From the NCBI GenBank assembly GCA_035771165.1, contig JAWNZC010000470.1, forward strand, positions 3,634,501 to 3,698,500: a stretch of 64,000 bases of DNA, given 5' to 3'. A model generated the notes under the pieces. That model was not told where the DNA came from. It ran no database searches and was given only the letters and a program-made list of their open reading frames with translations. The position numbers were made by a program, and so were the translations under genes. The stretch is from Paragorgia papillata. Lineage: Eukaryota; Cnidaria; Anthozoa; Scleralcyonacea; Coralliidae. Positions 56,586-64,000 of this stretch are shown one piece after another; positions within the stretch are counted from its first letter, which is position 1, and every line of letters starts with the position of its first letter.

Positions 56586-59180
56586 TTTGTTTAAAGTAAT
56601 TCACTTTTGAATTAAAGATTCTATTTCTCTTTTTTAGACCTTCCTTGTGACATTCGAGACTACAAAAAGATATTTTCTTGAAAAGATAATCTTTATTTGG
56701 CAAATCTGAAAGTATTAGATCACTTACCGTATCACAACTGTCAAGAATTTGACAGGGAAATGTTTCATTCCAGAAATAAAAACGGAAAATAAATATATTT
56801 TGTTTGCAATTTGAAGTACAATTTGTAGAAAATACACATAATAGAGTTTTAATGTACATACTAGACGTCACAGCGTATAAAGAACAAAGGTTACGTCACC
56901 GTTAGTCTCGTGGCATACTTTTGTGTTCGTTATATATGTTATTAATCAACTTTACGCAATTAAATTCCCTTTTGTGAACGGTTTTTCCCATTCTAATCCC
57001 TTACGTTCACCAAGTGTACTCTCAGCACTCATTCTCTTTTAAGTTTTTTCTTTGACTTTAACCGCAAAGTGAAATTAAAGAATCAAACAAAAACCTCAAC
57101 CTTAGTCAGTAACCGGGTTTACCGCCTAGCTTATTGTAAGGATCGCACGTTAAACGGTTAGGTTTACTGAACCGTCGAACGATTATATCCCAAGAAGGCC
57201 CACAACAAGTGATTACGGTTAATTAAGGCAATCGTTTTTATTCTCGTTCAGGACAGCACGTGAAAACAAAAATAATAACCATTACAATTGCTATAACTTT
57301 CAAGTATACTAAAACTAAAATATGAGAACGAAAGACATACTAGTACGAAGCAAAGGCCAAGGCTATTTACAAAATATTTAAAATACTAAACATGCAAAGT
57401 TTAAACAAACAATCGAACATTAATAAATTAAAAACCTTTTCCTACCTCTGTCCCCGTTGATTCTTTAACTCAAAGCAAATATTAAAGTCACTCCTTTCCG
57501 ATTAGGAACTTCAGCTTGTATCAGAGTCATATTATTTCTTTCTCGATCGACACCAAACTATCCAAAGTTCACAACTTGACTGAATTTAAGGAGTGCCGCC
57601 TCATGGCGTGAATTTAAACCGAGTTATAATTATGCTAATGAAGACCATAACACTTATATACCTCAACCTGCCTACTATAGCAAGTTTATCGCTAAGCTTC
57701 TACTAACGTACAATTCTGATTCTAACATAAAAACTCCAAGAAAAAAAAATAGAGTTCAAAACATTGACAAAAAGTGTCCCACCAAGATTCGACCAACGCC
57801 TTCTTTTGCACCTCAAACCTTAACTCTAACAACTACACTAGACCATCAGGATTAAAATAATTTCATTAAAAATTGTATTTAGTATACAACCCTGATCAAC
57901 TAGGTGTGGTGCGGCGGGAACGTAAGGGGATTGGGAAGGCAAAGACCGTAAGAAATGACAAAGACCAAAATAGCACAAGTCCAAAGAACAGTGGTATTCA
58001 GTCAAATACTGTGGAAAAGTGAAAAACGAGTGCGTTTTTTCAGAAACGATTTACTTTTATACCATGCAATTGCGTAATTAAGCAATTGCGTCTCAGCCAT
58101 TCAACTAGCAATTTAATGGTAATATTACGTACAATACTACAATCCTTTTCATATTATGTAATAGATACAATATGAGCGGCCGAACTGTATGGGATTTACA
58201 ACGGCGAGCCGAATGTATCTTACTTAAACTACGATGAGTTTATGTTATGAATACTTCGTTTACGGCAGTCGTAGAGAAGACAAAAACAAATTATTTAAAC
58301 AAGCTCAATTCGAGCCAATGCATGCTCCTAATTAGTATACTGTTTATCTGATACAGCATTGGTGTTTTATTAATCAATGCTGCATGTATCCGATTTACAA
58401 CACCTGTTTAAACATTCATTTATTTTGAATTTCCTTCGTGAATTATTAATAATAGTGTAAAAGGAGCTGTCCTCTCCGTTCTGGCGTATGATCCGCTATC
58501 TTTGTTTTGAGGGCCCGCAAAGATAATTACATGAAGTACTCAGCTCAGTGTAAACCATTAGAAGCAACATAACCTGAATGTCAGGCCTTTATTTTCGCGG
58601 AAGGCGGGAACAAATAAAGGCCTGACATTCAGGTTAGGAGCAACAAGGATATCTCTTCGGATTTCTTCAATTCGTCTGAAACTACTTTGTTTTGGGTACA
58701 AGTAATGAAGAGGAAGCAAGAAAAGCTTACAATCTTTGAATAAGGTATCAGTGTATTTTTTAACACATTAGTTTCGTACATGCGCAGAACGGACTGGACA
58801 GCACCTTCAAGTTATGCTGTACATTATACTATACACGACTATGTTATTGTATCATGCTGTACTATATGCTACGGTATGCTATGCTATGTTTTGCCACGCC
58901 GGCCATGCTCGATGCGATATGCAGTGTTTTTCTGTGCTGTGTTATTAGTTAATATGTTACAGTGTAACTATATTATGCAAAGCGATGTCAATTTATACTT
59001 CAATTTAGCTGTATTACATATCGCAAACATTCTCTTTCTATACGTTTCATCAAATATTTTCTAAAATGTTGCCGATAATACGTTAGGATAAAAGTCTCTA
59101 TGTAGAATCAGTTTTGGTTTGCTTTGCTTTGGTTCAGTTTACGAGTGTCTCCATTTTATATATAAATTACACATCCGATG
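56586..59180. other. Intergenic, no gene recognised
   Basis: No splice-supported or family-like coding sequence was found on either strand. The only distinct structure is a 66-bp palindrome at 58570-58636, AACCTGAATGTCAGGCCTTT against AAAGGCCTGACATTCAGGTT. A TGCTAT-rich stretch lies near 58860-58925. Confidence 0.5.
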
Positions 59181-59194
59181 GAGTAAACGTAAGA

Positions 59195-59365
59195 ATTGAG
59201 ATTATGGCAAAGCGAAAAGGTGGTGCCGTGAATTTTAGTAACGAAATACTGTCTGATGTTTCGGGTCCCTTTGTCGAAGTATAACCAAGACCTTTGCTAG
59301 AAACGTCAGTATTTCGTTACTAAAAATCTTGAAAATTCACCACCTTTATTCGCTTTGCCATATCC
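59195..59365. repeat. Inverted-repeat element
   Basis: GGCAAAGCGAAAAGGTGGTG, TTTTAGTAACGAAATACTG and a mirrored CAGTATTTCGTTACTAAAA, then CACCACCTTTATTCGCTTTG. The loop contains CTTTGCTAGAAACGTCAG. Intergenic. Confidence 0.75.
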
Positions 59366-59904
59366 AAAACATTTCTTACGTAGCACCGTCTACTCCTTTT
59401 TACAGATGAGATTATGGTTTGAATAAGGATATAATTTTCTTCTCGTGCTCTTCATTGAAATATTTTTTCATCATTGCATAACCGTTCAGCACGCCATATC
59501 TGAACAACAATGACTTGTTAGTCTTGTTTGTAGAAAAACTACATCTTCTGACCGTCTAATGATTATATATTATTTCTGTTAAGCTGATGCTTGCGTTCAT
59601 TTGTTCTTCTTTTGGACGATCTAACCACAGTAATAAATGATGCGATACGTGGTAATATGCACCATTCTGTATTCAGTCCTGTGAGAAAAAGAAAAAAGAT
59701 ATAGATCCTTTTAATAAGTGCAGAGTACGTCATTTCCCGCATTGACGTCATTTTCAGCCTTTTGAATTCTATTGAAAATATACAAAATATACAAAAGCTA
59801 AGACGGTAAACGAAATTGAAAAGAATTCAAAAGAAAAATTGAAAAGAAATTGACGTCAAAGGGTGAAAATGATATATATTCTGTACTTATTAAAAGGTCT
59901 TTCA

Positions 59905-60170
59905 AAAACTCATTAATAATTAATGAGGAAAACACAAAAGAAAATCATGACCGTATCGTGTCTTTATATGTAATAAAGATACCTCCTGATTAGACAAGGT
60001 TATTTTTCAAACTTACTACGCCAATGAACTTACGTTGGTAAGTGGTTCGTTTTTGAAGCCGTTTAATAAACTCGCAGTTCGTGTTTTATCAGATATAAAA
60101 CCACTTGGCTTTGTCTCGTGTCTTTATATCTGATAAAACACTCCTGCTCGTTTATTAAACAGTACATAAT
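59905..60170 (-). repeat. Element 'D', copy 4 (inverted)
   Basis: GTTTTATCAGATATAAAACC, TATCTGATAAAACACTCC, CTTACTACGCCAATGAACTT and GAAAACACAAAAGAAAATCA are the complement of blocks in copies 1 to 3. Intergenic. Confidence 0.65.
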
Positions 60171-61234
60171 GTATGAGTTTTAGTTTTATTTTAACTTAAC
60201 AATTACATTATTTCAAATCTAAAGCTAAAGGCGGTGTTATGTAATTTTTCGAGCAACTAATTGTCTCAGAAATTTGCTGCGACACAAGTTGCGGGAGAAA
60301 TTTTTTGGATAACATATCCTGCAATCACAAAGTCTCGTCAGATTTCTGTTTGGTGAGATATTGAAAACTTTTAGAATTTACTTGAAAGTGAGAAACTGTC
60401 AAAGTATTAAAGGTTGTGTCACGCTATATTCAACCCAAAGTGCCTTATATTCAAATTCTGAACTGCATGTTTGTAAATCTGGACGAGAAAAACTGAATCT
60501 CAGGATCATTACACTATCGTTAAATAACACAACATTGATGTCGGGGAAAGGGGTTTGAACATTTTATTTATGGTGTCCACATAATTTTGTCCAGGATTGG
60601 AGGTAATAAAAATTTGCACTTTTTATTCACTTAATATATTGGGTCGGTGAGGGCTAATGTTTGTCCCAATCACTGATAACCAATCTCATACCCAGAGTTA
60701 GCATTTCCTGGCCGCGGGGGAAATACGATGGCTGGTTATAACTCCAGGTCTTATGGACGCACAAATTCCTGGGTTAGGATTAGCGTTTGTGTTAGGATCA
60801 AGCTTATATGAAGTACCTGTGCTATATAGGAAACGAACTTATAAATGCTGGCACACCAGCCTTGTGACTGCTAAAATTAAAGTACATAGTAGAATCACTC
60901 ACCTTTCTTCCGTACATGGTCTCCAGACTGAGTGATGAGAGCACCTTTTGTGGTACTTTGTAGTAATAGGCACGAGGTGTGATCTCTTCTGTGGAACTAC
61001 ACGAGTTTTGTAGATACACGACCTTAATTAAGTGCCCAGACAACACACCTTAATCAGGTGTAGATCACTGCATATCTCTAATAAATTACTTCTATACAAC
61101 AAGGCTTGTAGCTACAGCAGCTGTTGATGGACTGGATCTCCCCAGGACCATTAATCTCTAACTCAACTTCAACCTGAACTAATACTCAATCTAAATTCAA
61201 GCTACAATCATTGACAAAATTGTTGTAACAAAGG

Positions 61235-61310
61235 CAACATTAAATTGGCAAGGCGGGCGAGCGAAAAGGCGGGCGAGCGTAAAATCGGGCGAGCGACAAT
61301 GCGGGTGCTC
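61235..61310 (+). repeat. GGCGGGCGAGCGA tandem repeat
   Basis: Four short units GGCGGGCGAGCGAAAA / GGCGGGCGAGCGTAAA / TCGGGCGAGCGACAA / TGCGGGTGCTCGG, a small CpG-dense tandem array in AT-rich surroundings. A G-run of about 20 follows at about 61458-61479. Confidence 0.7.
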
Positions 61311-61554
61311 GGAGGCAAGCAGGTAACATCTTTTGACCTCTCAGCCAGCATACGTTTACCCCCCGTCCGCCTTAATTGTACCACTACAAAACGTTAGAAA
61401 TTTGTTCTCGATGACTTCTCATAACATTTTCGTTTATGGAAAACCAACATTGTTTAGGGGGGGGGGGGGGGGGGGGGTCATAACGATATTGGGAAATTGC
61501 ATGTTTTGTTACAACGCTGTTACAACTAATTTTGTCAATGATTGTAGCTTTACC

Positions 61555-61772
61555 TCACCTCCACCTTCTGCTTCCTACACCTTCCTCCACCTCCACCCTC
61601 ACCTCCGCATTCACCCCAACTTCCACCTCCACCTCAATCTCCACCTCCACATCCACTTTTACCTTCACACTCACCTCTAACTTCACCTTTACCTTCACCT
61701 CTACCTTCACCTTTACCTTCACCTCTACCTCCACCTTCACCTCCACTCCATCTCCACCTTCACCTCCTTAAA
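61555..61772 (+). repeat. ACCTTCACCTCC minisatellite
   Basis: Imperfect 6- and 12-bp units (CACCTTCACCTC, CACCTCCACCTT). It gives Thr/Ser-rich and Val/Glu/Lys-rich frames on the two strands, which are artefacts. Confidence 0.9.
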
Positions 61773-62282
61773 TAAAACATTAATGTGCACAACATGTCTA
61801 TACAAGTGATCTGATAAAGAAAGAAAATAGAATTGCAAGTATTCCCATAGTAATAATATACATGAAAAAAATTCTCAATTTTGATTGGCTAAGAGCAGTG
61901 CAGCTTTAAGGAAATACAGTGCAAAAAAAGGAAATACAGTGCAAATTTTTGAAGCGAATAAGCCAATCAAAAACAATAAAAACTGAAAAGAGCCAATCAC
62001 GTTCTACAGCGGATTTTGACGGTTGACATTTTCCAATCTCGTACCCAGGCTCTTGCTGCACAAAATAAACAAAGATGGCGACCATAATTTGGAATAAAGG
62101 AGAATAATTCGTTCAAATTTGAAGCTAATTATTCCTTATTGTTGTCAAGTAAAGCACCTGCAAGAAAACTAGAAGATTCTTAGTGCTTTTAGTAAACTTT
62201 TTCGAGCAGTGGTAGAAGAAGCAAAGCGTTTTTTAAACAACCAAAATATACAAGGAGTGGACACTGCCTTGAACATTTTTTT

Positions 62283-62445
62283 CATGTATATTATTAATAA
62301 GTAATAGCATGGTTTTTCGTGCAATTTGGAAAAACATGCCCTCGTCCTTCGGACTTGTGCCATTTTGATAGTCTTTGAAAAACTCACTCGTGCATGTTTT
62401 TTCCAAATAGCACTCGAAACCATGCTATTACCTACACTAATACAA
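62283..62445. repeat. Inverted-repeat MITE
   Basis: GTAATAGCATGGTTTTTCGT and TTTGGAAAAACATGC at the left, GCATGTTTTTTCCAAA and CTCGAAACCATGCTATTAC at the right. Intergenic; the reverse-strand frame over it is an arm read-through. Confidence 0.75.
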
Positions 62446-62505
62446 AATAAAAAAACCCACAAGTCTAAGAAATTAAAAATAGATTTCGCTTGAAATAGCT
62501 AAGTT

Positions 62506-62625
62506 AACCCTTTCCCGTCGGTGGATTTTTCCTGTGGCTCTGATGAGTAAAATTGTCTGGCGTTAGCCAGATTAAAATAGATAATACTAGAAAACCAGAT
62601 GCTGCCTTGAAAAAGTTAATTATTT
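62506..62625 (+). repeat. Repeat 'B', copy 3 (diverged)
   Basis: TTAACCCTTTCCCGTCGGTG, TGATGAGTAAAATTGTCTGG, CGTTAGCCAGATTAAAAT and GAAAAAGTTAA: same plan as copies at 3299 and 10286. Confidence 0.55.
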
Positions 62626-62972
62626 CATTAAATTTATTTTGTAATTACTATTTCCAATATAATTTTATATTGTAATTATTCAACAAATATGTGATGCGCC
62701 ATTTGACATCTTTACGGAAATCGCACAAAATAAATATTAAATTATTATTTAATCTCATAAAAGCCTTGGGCTCAAAATTTTGTCATGATTTGTGCTTTCC
62801 AAAGTTGTTTTCTTTTTTCTTCAGACTTCCTGGCCAGTACAAAATAGGCAAAAGAAGCTAAAGAAGAAGGAAAACATTTGTTTGGAAAGATACGTCGAAA
62901 AATAAAAACCCGATTGAAATTGAAATTGTCATTGCACATTCATTCGGTGTATTTCAAACCTATTTTTAAGTT

Positions 62973-63064
62973 AGACTACGTTTACACGGTACCGTGTAAA
63001 CAGGCGGAACCGTACTAATTCGAGACCGCTTCCGAATTCGTCCGGTACCGTGTAAACGGGGTCT
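62973..63064. mobile_element. 92-bp palindromic MITE
   Basis: AGACTACGTTTACACGGTAC and GTACCGTGTAAACGGGGTCT are the termini. The middle also pairs (CGGAACCGTACTAATTCG / CGAATTCGTCCGG). GTTTACA termini recall the Harbinger-like set. Confidence 0.65.
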
Positions 63065-63186
63065 CAAAGTGTTAATAAAATTAAATTAAATTAAAAAAAA
63101 AAAAAAAAGAATAAAAATAAATAATAATTATTGTAGGACAGCAAACTCAAGTGAAGAATAATGATATTAGATGCTACTCGATCTAA

Positions 63187-63347
63187 AGGCTAGTTTCCAC
63201 TCAGGAAAATCTTCCGTAGGATAGGAACGGACAGGAAAGTTTCCTTTGTGTTAAAGTCATTAGTTCCAACCGAGAGCTCACAAGACAAAGAAAACTTCCC
63301 TGTCCGTTCCTGTCCGGAGGAAAATTTTCCTGAGTGGAAACTAGCCT
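63187..63347. mobile_element. PIF/Harbinger-like MITE nested in element G
   Basis: AGGCTAGTTTCCACTCAGGA and TCCTGAGTGGAAACTAGCCT, flanked by a TAA direct repeat (63184-63186, 63348-63350). Inner arms GAACGGACAGGAAAGTTT / AACTTCCCTGTCCGTTC. Confidence 0.85.
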
Positions 63348-63390
63348 TAAGTGACAACCATATAACGGGTAAGTAAAGAAAACTCTACTC

Positions 63391-63463
63391 GACCGCCGTT
63401 GGGATTCGAACCCGCAACTTCGGTTTATTAGTCCGAAGTTCTACCGACTGAGCTAACATGGTC
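63391..63463 (-). tRNA. tRNA-like sequence, Ile(AAT)-like, consensus Pol III boxes
   Basis: Minus strand: GACCATG acceptor start, A box TAGCTCAGTCGG matching consensus, anticodon arm TCGGA-CTAATAA-ACCGA giving AAT, B box GGTTCGAATCC matching consensus, and a GGTC end pairing with GACC. Three acceptor-stem pairs and part of the T stem are poor. Probably a Pol III-competent relic inside element G and not a decoding tRNA, though transcription is plausible. Confidence 0.55.
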
Positions 63464-63733
63464 AAGTTCGGAGTAGGTCGTGGAATGATAACATTTCGGA
63501 ACTAAAGTCTAGTTTCTTCAGTTTCTTCAAGGTAACATCTAATATTATTTTTCTCCACCTGAGTTCGCTATCCCACAATAATTATTCTTTCATACTTTTT
63601 ATAAAGAAATATTTTAGATGTATGCACTGTAAGCAAATTTTGTCAGCTCAGACTTTTGTGAAAACCAAATCGTGCTACAAAATTTCTCATGTAGCCAACC
63701 CCTTATTAAGACACGATGTAAATAGTTAGCTTA

Positions 63734-63862
<129 letters not shown>

Positions 63863-64000
63863 TTAGGGAGCAAACGCGTTTGTCTCATTCATTAAGTAAT
63901 AGATAAAACATGAGCAGCCAATCTTTAACTGACCAATATCACATACAAACGCAAGCCGAACTGTTTTAGCTGTTAAAGTTTATGTAAATCAAGACGATTC

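Larger units (their letters stand above)
63124..63586. mobile_element. Element 'G', copy 2, with tRNA-like sequence and a nested MITE
   Basis: Left AATTATTGTAGGACAGCAAA, GTGAAGAATAATGATATTAG; right AACATCTAATATTATTTTTC, GAGTTCGCTATCCCACAATA. Same family as 53916-54144. The left half is interrupted by the 161-bp MITE at 63187-63347, so element G inserted first. Confidence 0.8.

Noticed and set aside
61333..61771. Thr/Ser/Phe-rich and Val/Glu/Lys-rich frames
   Set aside because: Translation of the CACCTTCACCTC minisatellite and the preceding G-run.

Overview
The window is animal nuclear DNA, most likely from a non-bilaterian marine invertebrate; I favour a cnidarian. Reasons: AT-rich sequence, many-exon genes with canonical GT/AG introns, a mitochondrial-type creatine kinase, an intronless multi-TIR gene, and very dense palindromic MITEs, SINE, LINE and Penelope relics. 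The organism assignment is inference. Most small open frames here are repeat artefacts or antisense shadows. The real coding sequence had to be rebuilt exon by exon from splice signals, reading phase and family similarity.

Layout: (1) 1515-4362, + strand, the last four coding exons of a PDZ protein whose 5' part lies outside the window. The PDZ resembles the C-terminal PDZ of LAP proteins (Erbin/Densin type). (2) 7038-7858, - strand, a broken Penelope-like retroelement tail with a GIY-YIG domain. (3) 8297-10186, +, an intronless 629-residue protein with three TIR-like domains, a coiled coil and a Cys/His C-terminus. (4) 11588-30795, +, a complete 21-exon NDC1 gene (transmembrane nucleoporin, 630 aa). 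(5) 32143-42035, +, a complete 7-exon EMC1 gene (ER membrane complex subunit 1, 993 aa). (6) 46182-55961, +, a complete 5-exon mitochondrial creatine kinase gene (404 aa), with a second, frame-broken copy of its first coding exon at 49573-50132. (7) 63735-63831, -, one EGF-like exon of a gene running off the right edge.

The host genes are unrelated housekeeping or signalling genes and do not form an operon. Each exon chain closes in frame (1893, 2982 and 1215 nt including stop), which is the main support for those models. Introns and spacers are filled with inverted-repeat elements. Some show target duplications (TAA for PIF/Harbinger-like, 8 bp for hAT-like, TA for mariner/pogo-like), and several families occur in more than one gene.

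Items most worth a second look: the duplicated creatine kinase first exon with a sharp conversion tract and a T-run frameshift; the triple-TIR/zinc protein; palindromic elements carrying tRNA-type Pol III promoters; a dispersed element with CRE, E-box and YY1-like sites in four introns; and a candidate poison exon in NDC1.
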